Shown: piece by piece, positions 45,928 through 55,387 of the stretch
Layout of the letters: each line of letters opens with the position of its first letter
How positions within the stretch are numbered: position 1 is the stretch's first letter
DNA from: Kineococcus xinjiangensis
Lineage (GTDB): Bacteria > Actinomycetota > Actinomycetes > Actinomycetales > Kineococcaceae
DNA length: 64,000 nt
NCBI RefSeq assembly: GCF_002934625.1
Contig: NZ_PTJD01000008.1
Span: 62,001-126,000, forward strand
Direction of reading: 5' to 3'
The notes under the pieces: generated by a model
What the model was told of the DNA's origin: nothing
The model's database searches: none
What the model saw: only the letters and a program-made list of their open reading frames with translations
Made by a program: the position numbers and the translations under genes

Positions 45928-47124
45928 GTGCCTGACTGCCGCTCCCCGTACCGCCTCGTGGTCGCGCCCGACAAGTTCAAGGGCTCCCTCACCGCCGTGC
46001 AGGTGGCCGAGCGCGTGGCCGCCGGCTTCGAGGCCGGCTTCACCCGCGCCCTGGCTCCCGGCACGGCCGTGGACCTCGCCGTCGAGCGCGTCCCGGTGGC
46101 CGACGGCGGGGAGGGCACCGTCGCCGCCGCGCTCGCCGCCGGCTGGCGCCCGCTCACCGCCACCGTCGCGGGGCCGACCGGGGAACCCGTGCGGGCCACC
46201 TGCGCCCGCTCGGGCGACGCCGCGATCGTCGAGCTGGCCGAGGCGTCCGGACTGGACCTGCTGCCCGGTGGGGTGCTGGCACCGCTTGCGGCCGGCACCC
46301 GCGGCACCGGGGAGCTGCTCCTCGCCGCCCTGGACGACGGCGCCCGCGAGGTCGTCCTCGCCGTCGGCGGCAGCGCCTCCACCGACGGCGGCGCCGGGCT
46401 GCTCGCCGCCTGCGGTGCGCGGCTGCTCGACGAGCGCGGGGAGGAGCTGCCCGACGGCGGGGGCGCGCTCGCCGCGCTGGAGCGCGTCGACCTCGCGGGC
46501 CTCGACCCCCGCCTGGCCTCGGTGCGCACCGTGCTGGCCGCCGACGTCGACAACCCGCTGCTCGGCCCGCGCGGGGCGGCCGCGGTCTTCGGGCCGCAGA
46601 AGGGCGCCTCGCCCGAGGACGTCGCGCTGCTGGAGACGGGCCTCGCCCGCTTCGCCGCCGCCCTGAGCGCCGCCGGTGCCCCCGACGCCCGCGCCCTGCC
46701 CGGCGCCGGCGCGGCCGGCGGCACCGGGCTGGTGGCCCTCGGGGTGCTGCGCGGCCGGCGGCGGCCCGGCATCGACGTCGTCCTGGAGCTGACGCGGTTC
46801 GCGGAGCGCGCCGCGGGCGCCGACCTCGTCGTCACCGGGGAGGGCAGCTTCGACGAGCAGTCGCTCGGCGGGAAGACCCCCGTGGGCGTCGCGCTCGCCG
46901 CCGCCCGGCTGGGCGTCCCCGTGGTGGCGATGAGCGGCCGGCGTGCGCTGGAGGAGCGGCAGTGGCGCGCGGCCGGGTTCGCCGGCGCGCACGCCCTCAC
47001 CGACCTGGAGCCGGAACCCGCCCGGTGCATCGCCGAGGCCGGCCCGCTGCTGGAGCGCCTCGCGGCCGGTCTCGGCGAGCGCACGGCGCGCGAGCTGACC
47101 TCGCGGCCGTGCCCGCAGGGGTGA
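45928..47124 (+). CDS. glxK: Glycerate kinase
   Basis: This 398-residue kinase phosphorylates glycerate with ATP. Family sequence begins LVVAPDKFKGSLTAVQVAE and includes PVADGGEGTV, VLAVGGSASTDGGAGLL and TGEGSFDEQSLGGKTPVGVA near the C-terminus, the usual signature of the GlxK/GarK family. GTG 45928 is the start and no clear ribosome binding site is seen. It stands alone between tRNA-Gly and the convergent DNA-repair gene, with a terminator hairpin immediately after its stop. Confidence 0.93.
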   Translation: MPDCRSPYRLVVAPDKFKGSLTAVQVAERVAAGFEAGFTRALAPGTAVDLAVERVPVADGGEGTVAAALAAGWRPLTATVAGPTGEPVRATCARSGDAAIVELAEASGLDLLPGGVLAPLAAGTRGTGELLLAALDDGAREVVLAVGGSASTDGGAGLLAACGARLLDERGEELPDGGGALAALERVDLAGLDPRLASVRTVLAADVDNPLLGPRGAAAVFGPQKGASPEDVALLETGLARFAAALSAAGAPDARALPGAGAAGGTGLVALGVLRGRRRPGIDVVLELTRFAERAAGADLVVTGEGSFDEQSLGGKTPVGVALAAARLGVPVVAMSGRRALEERQWRAAGFAGAHALTDLEPEPARCIAEAGPLLERLAAGLGERTARELTSRPCPQG

Positions 47125-47125
47125 G

Positions 47126-47159
47126 CGGGCGCGTCAGCGCACCGGGCTGAGCGCGCCCG
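47126..47159. terminator. Hairpin between glxK and the convergent glycosylase gene
   Basis: CGGGCGCGTCAGC (47126-47138) pairs with GCTGAGCGCGCCCG (47146-47159), 13 bp with one bulged base. It fills the gap between the two stop codons. Confidence 0.65.
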
Positions 47160-47957
47160 TCAGCGCGGCTGGCAGCCGGGGCACCAGTTGAGGTGGCGGG
47201 TGGCCATCAGCTCGTGCGCGACCGCCTCGCCGCACGCCCGGCACGGCTCCCCGGTGCGGCGGAAGACGTAGAAGCGCTCGCCCCGCCCCGGCACAGCGCG
47301 GGCGAGCTCGCGGTCCTGCGGCCGCGTCGTCTCGATGCGGCCCTCCTCGTAGCTGGTGCGCATCAGCAGGACGAGGTCCTCCCAGATGCGGCCCCACTCC
47401 TCGCGGGTCAGGTCCCGGCCCGGACGGTGGGGCGAGACGCCCACCCGGAAGAGCACCTCCGCCCGGTAGATCGCCCCGACGCCGGAGACGACGTCCTGCT
47501 GCATCAGCAGGACCCCGACGCTGGTGCGGGAGCGGCTGATGCGGGCCCAGGCGAGGTCGGGGTCGGCGTCCGCCCGCAACGGGTCGGGCCCCAGCCGCTC
47601 GTGGACCCGCCGCGCCCCCGCCTCGTCGAGCACCTCGCAGGCCGTCGGACCGCGCAGCTCCGCCCACCCCCCGGGGCCCTGCAGGCGCACCCGCACGGCC
47701 CCACGGGGTTGCGGAGGCGTGCCCTCGCCCGTGGTCCAGGACCCGTACAGGCCCAGGTGCACGTGCAGCCACCGCTCCTGTGCGAAGCGCAGCAGCAGGT
47801 GCTTGCCGTGGGCGTCGGCCTCCTCCAGGACCCGGGAGTCGAGGAGGGCGGCGCCCGCCTCGAACCGGCCCTGCGGACTGTCCACGCGGACGGCGCGCCC
47901 GGCGAACCGGGCACGCATCTCGTCGGCGTTGCGGTGGACGACGTTCCCCTCAGGCAC
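47160..47957 (-). CDS. Endonuclease VIII-like DNA glycosylase/AP lyase
   Basis: This 265-residue Fpg/Nei-family enzyme removes oxidised bases and cuts the abasic site. The family N-terminus PEGN with catalytic Pro2 and Glu3, the helix-two-turn-helix and the C-terminal zinc finger (CRAC...CPGC in PCRACG and NWCPGC) are complete. PEGN rather than PELP marks it as a Nei-type protein, like mycobacterial Nei2. GTG 47957 is forced by the need for Pro2. It lies head-to-tail after rpiB, 24 bases away, as in several actinobacteria. Confidence 0.93.
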   Translation of the reverse strand: MPEGNVVHRNADEMRARFAGRAVRVDSPQGRFEAGAALLDSRVLEEADAHGKHLLLRFAQERWLHVHLGLYGSWTTGEGTPPQPRGAVRVRLQGPGGWAELRGPTACEVLDEAGARRVHERLGPDPLRADADPDLAWARISRSRTSVGVLLMQQDVVSGVGAIYRAEVLFRVGVSPHRPGRDLTREEWGRIWEDLVLLMRTSYEEGRIETTRPQDRELARAVPGRGERFYVFRRTGEPCRACGEAVAHELMATRHLNWCPGCQPR

Positions 47958-47981
47958 CGCTCGCCTCAGGCACCGCTCACC

Positions 47982-48464
47982 TCAGGCCCGCGCCTCACCG
48001 GGCAGCGGGGGCAGCTCGCCGCTCGCCTCGAAGTCGCTGATCATGGCGATGCGGCGGATGTGGCGCGGGTCGTCCGAGAACGGGGTGGAGACGAAGGCCT
48101 CCGCGATCTGCGCGGCGGTGGCGGCGTCGTGCATCCGCGCGCCGATGCCCACGACCTGCGCGTCGTTGTGCTCGCGCGCGAGCTTCGCCGTCTCCACCGA
48201 CCAGGCCAGGGCGGCGCGGATCCCCGGCACGGCGTTGGCGGCGATCTGCTCGCCGTTGCCGGAGCCGCCGATGACGATCCCGAGGCTGCCGGGCTCGTCT
48301 GCCACGGCCTTCGCGGCCCGCAGGCAGAACGGGGGGTAGTCGTCGACCGCGTCGTACTCGAGGGCCCCGTGGTCGACCACGTCGTGGCCGAGGGAGCGCA
48401 GGTGCTCCACGAGGTGCTGCTTGAGCTCGAAGCCCGCGTGGTCGGTGCCGATGTGAACGCGCAT
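47982..48464 (-). CDS. rpiB: Ribose-5-phosphate isomerase B
   Basis: RpiB interconverts ribose 5-phosphate and ribulose 5-phosphate in the pentose phosphate pathway. The 160-residue protein has IGTDHAGFELK and GIVIGGSGNGEQIAANAVPGIRA. The base-supplying residue that is Cys in enterobacterial RpiB is Glu72 here, as in the mycobacterial enzyme. ATG 48464 has GGGAAG at good spacing; GTG 48470 is only two codons upstream. The glycosylase gene follows on the same strand. Confidence 0.94.
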   Translation of the reverse strand: MRVHIGTDHAGFELKQHLVEHLRSLGHDVVDHGALEYDAVDDYPPFCLRAAKAVADEPGSLGIVIGGSGNGEQIAANAVPGIRAALAWSVETAKLAREHNDAQVVGIGARMHDAATAAQIAEAFVSTPFSDDPRHIRRIAMISDFEASGELPPLPGEARA

Positions 48465-48491
48465 GACCACAGCTTCCCAGGCCGCTCCCGG

Positions 48492-48524
48492 CGACGCCCG
48501 GAGGGGATGCCCCTCCGGGCGTCG
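48492..48524 (-). terminator. Terminator after the nitroreductase-like gene
   Basis: A perfect 15-bp stem with loop ATG (48492-48506 with 48510-48524) lies 71 bases after the stop of the DsbA-fold gene. Confidence 0.7.
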
Positions 48525-48594
48525 GGCGCCCCCGGGCCGGGGCGGCGCCGCGGGCCGGCGGAGGGGTGCCCGCGGCCCACGGCGGCCAGCCGGC

Positions 48595-49230
48595 TCAGTC
48601 GAAGACGGGGCCCTGGGTCCGGGTGCGCTTCAGCTCGAAGAAGCCCGGGGTGCCCGCGACGAGCACGCAGCCGTCCCACAGGCGGCCCGCGGCCTCGCCC
48701 TTCGGCGCGGGCGTCACGACGGGGCCGAAGAACGCGACGCCGCCGAACGCCACGACCGGCGTGCCGACGTCCTCGCCGACCTTGCCGATGCCCTCCGCGT
48801 GCGAGGCGCGCAGCTGCTCGTCGTAGGTGTCGGCGTGCGCGTGGCGGGCCAGCTCCGCCGGCAGGCCGACCTCCTCCAGCGCGGCGGCGACGACGCGGTC
48901 GAAGTCGTCGTCCCCGCCGGGGTGGATGCGGGTGCCCATCGCGGTGTAGAGCGGCAGCACCACGTCGTCGCCGTGCTCGGCGCGCGCGGCGGTGACCACG
49001 CGCACGGGGCCCCAGCCCTTGTCCATGAGGGTGCGGTACTCCTCGGGCAGGTCCCTGCCCTCGTTGAGCACCGAGAGGCTCATGACGTGCCAGCGCACGT
49101 CGATGTCGCGCACCCGCTCGACCTCCAGCATCCAGCGGGAGGTCATCCAGGCCCAGGGGCACAGGGGGTCGAACCAGAAGTCCGCGACCTGCCGGCCACC
49201 GGCTCCGCTCGTCTGCGGCTCACTCGTCAT
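48595..49230 (-). CDS. Mycothiol-dependent nitroreductase-like DsbA-fold protein
   Basis: The 211-residue thioredoxin/DsbA-fold protein is a full-length relative of the mycobacterial mycothiol-dependent nitroreductase Rv2466c: [19 protein letters not shown] at the active site, [30 protein letters not shown] and the C-terminal FELKRTRTQ. The active-site motif is CPWA with a single Cys24; the second cysteine of the CPWC form is Ala27. It would therefore work through a mycothiol adduct rather than an internal disulfide. ATG 49230 is preferred to the longer frame. Confidence 0.9.
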   Translation of the reverse strand: MTSEPQTSGAGGRQVADFWFDPLCPWAWMTSRWMLEVERVRDIDVRWHVMSLSVLNEGRDLPEEYRTLMDKGWGPVRVVTAARAEHGDDVVLPLYTAMGTRIHPGGDDDFDRVVAAALEEVGLPAELARHAHADTYDEQLRASHAEGIGKVGEDVGTPVVAFGGVAFFGPVVTPAPKGEAAGRLWDGCVLVAGTPGFFELKRTRTQGPVFD

Positions 49231-49342
49231 GGGTCCATCCTGCGCCGTGCCGCCGCGGCGCACTCCCCCGGCCCCGCGAGGCGCCCCGGCCCCGCGGAGA
49301 TCAGCGTGGGAGCATGGGCGGACCCACAGGAAGGAAGCAACG

Positions 49343-51901
49343 GTGCCCGGTGAGAACCTGACGCGCTCGGAGGCCCGGGAGCGCGCGGCCCTCGTCTCCG
49401 TCGAGAGCTACGACATCGACCTCGACCTCACGACCGGCCCGGAGACGTTCCGCTCGCGCACGACCGTCCGCTTCCGCAGTCGCCCCGGCGCCTCCACCTT
49501 CATCGACCTCCTCAGCGCCGCGGTGCACGAGGTGCGCCTCAACGGCCGCGCCCTGGACCCGGCCGCGGTCTCCGACGGCACCCGCATCGCCCTCGACGAC
49601 CTCGCCGAGGACAACGAGCTGCTCGTGGTCGCCGACTGCCGGTACATGAACACGGGCGAGGGCCTGCACCGCTTCGTCGACCCGGTCGACGACGAGGTCT
49701 ACCTCTACTCGCAGTTCGAGGTCGCCGACTCCCGCCGCGTCTACGCGGTGTTCGAGCAGCCGGACCTGAAGGCGACGTTCGCCTTCGCGGTCACGGCGCC
49801 CGCGCACTGGACCGTCGTCTCCAACAGCGCGACGCCGAAGGCCGAGCCCCTCGAGGCCGGGCGCTCGCGCTGGACCTTCGAGCCGACGCCGCGGCTGTCG
49901 TCCTACGTGACGGCCGTCATCGCGGGCCCGTACCACGCGGTGCGCTCGGAGCTGACCAGCTCCGACGGGCGCACCATCCCCCTGTCGGTCATGTGCCGGC
50001 GCTCCCTCGCGCAGCACCTCGACGCCGAGGAGATCTTCGACGTCACCCGCCGGGGCTTCGAGTTCTTCGAACGCATCTTCGAGCTGCCCTACCCCTTCGG
50101 CACCTACGACCAGATCTTCGTGCCGGAGTTCAACGCGGGCGCCATGGAGAACGCGGGCGCCGTGACGTTCGTGGAGTCCTACGTCTTCCGCTCCAAGGTC
50201 AGCGAGGCCCTCGTCGAGCGGCGGGCCATCACGGTCCTGCACGAGCTGGCACACATGTGGTTCGGCGACCTGGTGACGATGCGCTGGTGGAACGACCTGT
50301 GGCTCAACGAGTCCTTCGCCGAGTTCGCCAGCACCCTCGCCGCGGCCGAGGCGACCCGCTGGAGCGGCGCCTGGACCACCTTCAACAGCCTGGAGAAGTC
50401 CTGGGCGCTGCGGCAGGACCAGCTGCCCACGACCCACCCGATCGTCGCGGAGATCAACGACCTCGAGGACGTCGAGGTCAACTTCGACGGCATCACCTAC
50501 GCCAAGGGCGCGTCGGTCCTCAAGCAGCTCGTCGCCTACGTCGGCCGTGAGGAGTTCCTGGCCGGGGTGCGGGCGTACTTCCGGCGCCACGCCTGGGGCA
50601 ACACCGAGCTGGCCGACCTGCTCACCGAGCTGGAGGCCACCTCCGGGCGGGACCTGAAGGGCTGGGCCGCGGAGTGGCTGGAGACGGCCGGCGTCGCGAC
50701 GCTGCGCCCGGAGGTGGAGGTGGACGCCGACGGGGTCATCACCTCCGCGCGGGTCCTGCAGCAGGCCACCGCCGAGCACCCGCACCTGCGCACGCACCGG
50801 ATGGCCGTCGGCTGCTACGACCTCGTCGACGGGCAGCTGCGCCGCACCCAGCGCGTCGAGCTGGACGTCTCCGGTGAGAGCACGGAGCTGAGCGAGCTCG
50901 TGGGGCGCCGCCGCCCGGACCTGCTGCTCGTCAACGACGAGGACCTCGCCTACGCGAAGATCCGCCTCGACGAGCACTCCCTCGCCACGGCCGTGCGCCA
51001 CCTCGACGACTTCGCCGACCCGCTGGCCCGCTCCCTCGTCGCAGCGGCGGCCTGGGACATGACCCGCGACGGGGAGCTGCCCGCCCGCGCCTACGTGGAG
51101 ATCCTCACCGCGCTGCTGGCCGGCGACGGCGCCCGCGGCGACTCCACGGTGCTGATGGTCCTGCTGCGCCAGCTCGCCACGACCGTGCAGCTGTTCACCA
51201 CCCCGGAGCACCAGGAGGAGCTGGCCGCCCGCACCGCCACGACCCTGCTGGAGGTGCTGCGCGGCGCCCCGCCGGGCAGCGACGTCCAGCTGCAGCTCGC
51301 GCGGGCGTTCGCCTCCGCCGCGCGCAGCGAGGAGCACCTCGCCGTGCTGCGCGGGCTGCTGGACGGCTCCGAGGAGCTGTCGGGCCTGGTGGTGGACACC
51401 GACATGCGCTGGGACCTGCTGACGGGCCTGGCCGCCGGCGGCGCGGCCGGCGAGGCGGAGATCGAGGCCGAACTGGCCCGCGACCGCACCGCCACCGGGC
51501 AGCGGGCGGCCACCGCGGCCCGCGCCTCCCGTCCGACGCGGGAGGCGAAGGACGAGGCGTGGCGGGAGGTCGTCGAGCGTGGCCAGCTGCCCAACGCGCT
51601 GCAGGCCGCGGTGATCACCGGCTTCGGGCGGGTGCACGACCCCGAGCTGCTGCGCCCCTACGTGGAGCCGTACTTCGCGGCCCTGCGGCGGGTGTGGGCG
51701 GAGCGCACCAACGAGATGGCCCAGCAGATCGTCACGGGCATGTACCCGGCGCGGCTGGTGGAGCAGGAGCTGCTGGAGCGCACCGACGCGTGGCTGGAGG
51801 CCGAGACCGACGCCCCGCCCGCGCTGCGGCGCCTCGTGCTGGAGAACCGCGACGCCGTGGCCCGTTCGCTGCGGGCGCGCGAACGCGACCGGCTGGGCTG
51901 A
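49343..51901 (+). CDS. pepN: Aminopeptidase N (M1 family)
   Basis: This 852-residue zinc aminopeptidase trims N-terminal residues from peptides. The exopeptidase motif GAMEN is at about 266-270, the zinc site HELAH at 300-304 and the third ligand Glu323 in NESFAEF; the C-terminal helical ERAP1-like domain follows. GTG 49343 has GGAAGGAAG upstream. No signal peptide, so it is cytosolic. It starts 112 bases from the divergent nitroreductase-like gene. Confidence 0.96.
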   Translation: MPGENLTRSEARERAALVSVESYDIDLDLTTGPETFRSRTTVRFRSRPGASTFIDLLSAAVHEVRLNGRALDPAAVSDGTRIALDDLAEDNELLVVADCRYMNTGEGLHRFVDPVDDEVYLYSQFEVADSRRVYAVFEQPDLKATFAFAVTAPAHWTVVSNSATPKAEPLEAGRSRWTFEPTPRLSSYVTAVIAGPYHAVRSELTSSDGRTIPLSVMCRRSLAQHLDAEEIFDVTRRGFEFFERIFELPYPFGTYDQIFVPEFNAGAMENAGAVTFVESYVFRSKVSEALVERRAITVLHELAHMWFGDLVTMRWWNDLWLNESFAEFASTLAAAEATRWSGAWTTFNSLEKSWALRQDQLPTTHPIVAEINDLEDVEVNFDGITYAKGASVLKQLVAYVGREEFLAGVRAYFRRHAWGNTELADLLTELEATSGRDLKGWAAEWLETAGVATLRPEVEVDADGVITSARVLQQATAEHPHLRTHRMAVGCYDLVDGQLRRTQRVELDVSGESTELSELVGRRRPDLLLVNDEDLAYAKIRLDEHSLATAVRHLDDFADPLARSLVAAAAWDMTRDGELPARAYVEILTALLAGDGARGDSTVLMVLLRQLATTVQLFTTPEHQEELAARTATTLLEVLRGAPPGSDVQLQLARAFASAARSEEHLAVLRGLLDGSEELSGLVVDTDMRWDLLTGLAAGGAAGEAEIEAELARDRTATGQRAATAARASRPTREAKDEAWREVVERGQLPNALQAAVITGFGRVHDPELLRPYVEPYFAALRRVWAERTNEMAQQIVTGMYPARLVEQELLERTDAWLEAETDAPPALRRLVLENRDAVARSLRARERDRLG

Positions 51902-51949
51902 CGCAGCCGCCCGCGCGGCGGGGCGCGTCGGGCCGGCAGGGCGGTCGGC

Positions 51950-53017
51950 TCAGCGCGCCCGGAGGGCGGTGGCGGCCAGTTCGACGTCCTCCTCGTCGTT
52001 CCACCAGTGGAACGCCAGCCGGACCCGGCCCCCGCGCAGCGACGTCCGCAGCCCCGCGGCGGCGAGCGCCGCACGTGCCGCCTCGGAGGCCGGGACGCTC
52101 ACGACGGCGGACCCGGCGGGCGGGGAGCCCAGGGCCTGCAGCAGCGCGTCGGCGAGACGCACGTCGTGGGCGTGCACCGCCTCGACGCCGAGCGCGAGGG
52201 CGGTCTCCAGCGCGGGGACGGCCCCTGCCCAGGCGGCCCAGGCGGGCGCGACGTCGAAGCGGCGCGCGTCGGGGCGCAGCCGCGGCGGCCAGCCGTAGAA
52301 GGGGTCGCTGCCCTCGGCTGCGGCCCGGGCGGCGGCGGCCGAGGGCCGCAGCTCGGCGAGTGCGCGTTCGCCGAAGGTGGTGAGGCAGGCGCCCCGCGGT
52401 GCGGGCACCCACTTGTAGAGGGACGTCACGGTCACGTCGGCGGTATCGGCGCGCAGCGGTAGCCAGCCCACGGCCTGGGTGGTGTCCAGCAGCACGCGGG
52501 CACCGGCCTCCGCGGCCGCTGCCCGCAGCCGGGCGAGGTCCAGCACGCGACCGTCCGCGGACTGCACGGCGCTGACCGCCACCCAGTCGTGGCGGCCTGC
52601 GGCGAGGACCTCCGGCAGGTGCGCCAGGGGCGCGGTCTCCACCCGGACGCCGCGGTGCGCGTGCGCGGCGAAGGGCCAGGTGAGGGAGGTGTAGTCGCCC
52701 TCGGCGCAGAGGACCCGGCCGCCGTCGGGGACGCAGGCGGCGACCACGCCCACCGCGACGGAGGCCTGCGACCCGGCCGCCACCCGGTCCGGGGTCGTCG
52801 CCAGCAGCCGGGCGAACAGCCCCCGGGCGCGCTCGACGAGGGCCACGGCCTCCTCCGGGCCGAGCCGCCCGCCGGCCCAGGCCGCCAGGGCGTTCTGGAC
52901 CGCGGCCAGCACCGCCTGCGAGGGCAGGCCGGTGCTGGCGGTGGCCAGGTAGCCGCGGCGCGCGGCCACCGTGGAGGCGGCCGCGGCCAGCGCGGCGGTG
53001 GGGTCCGGGGTGGTCAC
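51950..53017 (-). CDS. Class V aminotransferase-fold PLP enzyme
   Basis: This 355-residue fold-type I PLP enzyme belongs to the class V aminotransferase / cysteine desulfurase group. The PLP lysine is Lys202 in SLYKWVPAPRG, with Asp178 in LLDTTQAVGW contacting the pyridine nitrogen. It has no active-site cysteine loop of the desulfurase kind that I can identify, so kynureninase-like, isopenicillin-epimerase-like or transaminase activity are all possible. Ala and Val dominate its composition, as in its neighbours. GTG start at 53017; malQ follows 53 bases beyond on the same strand and may share regulation. Confidence 0.82.
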   Translation of the reverse strand: MTTPDPTAALAAAASTVAARRGYLATASTGLPSQAVLAAVQNALAAWAGGRLGPEEAVALVERARGLFARLLATTPDRVAAGSQASVAVGVVAACVPDGGRVLCAEGDYTSLTWPFAAHAHRGVRVETAPLAHLPEVLAAGRHDWVAVSAVQSADGRVLDLARLRAAAAEAGARVLLDTTQAVGWLPLRADTADVTVTSLYKWVPAPRGACLTTFGERALAELRPSAAAARAAAEGSDPFYGWPPRLRPDARRFDVAPAWAAWAGAVPALETALALGVEAVHAHDVRLADALLQALGSPPAGSAVVSVPASEAARAALAAAGLRTSLRGGRVRLAFHWWNDEEDVELAATALRAR

Positions 53018-53069
53018 GACGCGACCCTACGGGCGGCGCGCGGACGGGGGCTCCCCACCGGCGCGGCGG

Positions 53070-55241
53070 TCAGGACCGCCGCGCCGCCGCCTGCGCCATC
53101 GTCTCCGACACCGCCCGCGCCAGCGACGCCGCGCGCTCGTTGCCGGGCAGGTCGTCCACGAGCACGACCTTCCCCTCGGAGTCGGTCAGCGGCATCCGCC
53201 AGTTCGGGTACTCCAGGGCCGTGCCGGGCTGGTTCTGCGTGCGCCGGTCTCCGACCGCGTCGACGAGCGCGACCCCCACCATGCGCGCCGGGGCGAGGGC
53301 GATGTGCCGGTGCAGGGCCTCCACGACCTCCTGCTCCCCCGCGCCCTCGGCGAGCAGGCCCTCCTCGCGCAGCAGCGCCAGCACGCTCTCCTGCTCGGCT
53401 CGGTCGGCGGCGTGCTCCTCCTCGGCGGGCCGGGTCAGCAGCCCCAGCCGCTCGCGCAGCTTGACGTGCTCGCCGGCCAGGTAACCGGCTGTCGGGGGCA
53501 GGTCGTGCACGGTCACGCTGGCCAGCGCCAGCTCCCGGTAGTCCTCGGGCGGCGTCGGCCGGCCGCTGTCCCAGTCCCGCTCGAACCACAGCACGGCGCT
53601 GCCGAGGATGCCGCGTTCGGACAGGTAGCGCCGCACCCAGGGCTCGACGGTGCCGAGGTCCTCGCCGATGACGACGGCGCCGGCCCGGTGCGCCTCCAGG
53701 GCGAGGATGCCGATCATCGCCTCGTGGTCGTAGCGGACGTAGGTGCCGTTCTGCGGCCCCTGCCCGGCCGGCACCCACCACAGGCGGAAGAGGCCGAGGA
53801 CGTGGTCGACGCGCAGGCCACCGGCGTGGCGCAGGATGGTGCGGACCATGTCGCGGAAGGGCGCGTAGGCCAGCTCGGCGAGCCGGTCGGGGCGCCACGG
53901 CGGCTGGCTCCAGTCCTGGCCCTGCTGGTTGAAGGCGTCCGGGGGCGCGCCGACGCTCACGCCGCGCGCGAGGACGTCGCCGAGAGCCCACACGTCGGCG
54001 CCCTCGGGGTGCACCCCGACGGCGAGGTCGTGGACGATCCCGACGGGCATGCCCGCCGCGGTGGCGGTGGCCTGGGCGTCCTCGAGCTGCTCGTCGGCCA
54101 CCCACTGCAGCCAGCGGTGGAACTCGACGCGGTCCGCGAGCTGCTCGGCGAGCTCCGCGACGGCGGGCGAGGTGGGGTCGGCGTACTCCTGCGGCCACTG
54201 CGACGCCGGCAGGCCGAGGCGCTCGGCGAGGGCGCACCAGGTGGCGAAGCCGGTGAGGCCGGGGTCCTCGGTGGCGACGTACTCGCGGAAGGCGGCCTCG
54301 CGGGCGCCGCTGCGGGGGTGGGCGAAGACGATCTCCAGGGCCTGCCGCTTGGCCGCCCAGACCGCGTCGCGGTCGATCTCCCCGGGGCTGCCGTTGGCCT
54401 TGCGCAGCTCCTTGGCGCACTTGCGCAGCTCGGCCTGCGCCTTGGCGGGCAGGTAGGCGCTCTCGCGGACGTCCTCCACCCGGATGTAGATGGGGTTGAC
54501 GAACCGACGGGTGACGGGCAGGTACGGCGACGCCTCCATGGGCCCGACGGGCTGCGCGGCGGCGAGGGGGTTGACGAGCACCCAGCCGGCGCCCTGCTCC
54601 CGCCCGGCCCAGGAGGTGAGCTCCATGAGGTCGGCGATGTCGCCGAAGCCCCAGGAGGCCCTCGATCGCACGGAGTACAGCTGCGTCATGTAGCCCCAGG
54701 CGCGGCCGCCGGGCTCCCCGAGGACGCCCGGCAGCGGGAGCACGTCCGGGGTGATGACCAGCGGCGTGCGGGCCTCCGCGTCACCGCTGCGGGCGACGAG
54801 CGCGTGCCAGCCCAGGGGCAGGTCGTCGGGGACCTCGAAGGTGGCGCGGCCGGTGAGGACGCCGTCGACGTGCCGGGGGTCCACCCAGCGGTCGAGCTGG
54901 CGCAGGGGGGCCTCGCCGGCCCCGCCCTCCAGCTCGACGCGCACGTCGACGGGGGCGCCGTGCACGACGTGGACGGGGACGTCGACGGTGCGCCCCTCGC
55001 GCACGACGACCACGGGGGGCAGCATCCGCCGCCACGGCCGCTGCCGGACCTCGGCGAGGGCGTCGGCCGCCGCGTCCGGTGTGGAGGCGTCCACTCCGAG
55101 CGCCGCGAGCACGGCGACCACGGTCGCTGCGGACACGTCGCTGGCTTGTCCCTGCCAGTCCGTGAAGGAGGTGGCTACCCCCAGGGCCTCGGCGAGGTCG
55201 CGCAGTTGCGGGGTCAGGGTGGGCTGGCTGTCCTGCGACAC
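53070..55241 (-). CDS. malQ: 4-alpha-glucanotransferase (amylomaltase)
   Basis: This 723-residue GH77 enzyme moves alpha-1,4-glucan chains between maltodextrins. A long N-terminal region with a beta-sandwich (about 70-160), as in actinobacterial MalQ, precedes the catalytic barrel. Barrel signatures include [16 protein letters not shown]-type sequence ([16 protein letters not shown]), [17 protein letters not shown] and [13 protein letters not shown], which hold the catalytic Asp and Glu. GTG 55241 is the start; its ribosome binding site is weak. The divergent oligopeptidase gene begins 146 bases away. Confidence 0.94.
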   Translation of the reverse strand: MSQDSQPTLTPQLRDLAEALGVATSFTDWQGQASDVSAATVVAVLAALGVDASTPDAAADALAEVRQRPWRRMLPPVVVVREGRTVDVPVHVVHGAPVDVRVELEGGAGEAPLRQLDRWVDPRHVDGVLTGRATFEVPDDLPLGWHALVARSGDAEARTPLVITPDVLPLPGVLGEPGGRAWGYMTQLYSVRSRASWGFGDIADLMELTSWAGREQGAGWVLVNPLAAAQPVGPMEASPYLPVTRRFVNPIYIRVEDVRESAYLPAKAQAELRKCAKELRKANGSPGEIDRDAVWAAKRQALEIVFAHPRSGAREAAFREYVATEDPGLTGFATWCALAERLGLPASQWPQEYADPTSPAVAELAEQLADRVEFHRWLQWVADEQLEDAQATATAAGMPVGIVHDLAVGVHPEGADVWALGDVLARGVSVGAPPDAFNQQGQDWSQPPWRPDRLAELAYAPFRDMVRTILRHAGGLRVDHVLGLFRLWWVPAGQGPQNGTYVRYDHEAMIGILALEAHRAGAVVIGEDLGTVEPWVRRYLSERGILGSAVLWFERDWDSGRPTPPEDYRELALASVTVHDLPPTAGYLAGEHVKLRERLGLLTRPAEEEHAADRAEQESVLALLREEGLLAEGAGEQEVVEALHRHIALAPARMVGVALVDAVGDRRTQNQPGTALEYPNWRMPLTDSEGKVVLVDDLPGNERAASLARAVSETMAQAAARRS

Positions 55242-55375
55242 GATCAGGAACTCTGCCAGAGGCCGTGGGCGACGGCTTCCCGAGGTCCGCCACGACGCGC
55301 TGATCCCTGCCCCACGCAGCGCGATGATGAGACCGGTTCCCGACAAGCCGGGCGGGCGGGCACCGCTGCGCTGCC

Positions 55376-55381
55376 TAGGGT
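55376..55381 (+). promoter_or_regulatory. -10 element fused to a leaderless start
   Basis: TAGGGT lies seven bases upstream of ATG 55388 with no ribosome binding site between them. Transcription should start at or next to the A of the ATG. Confidence 0.5.
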
Positions 55382-55387
55382 GGGGGC

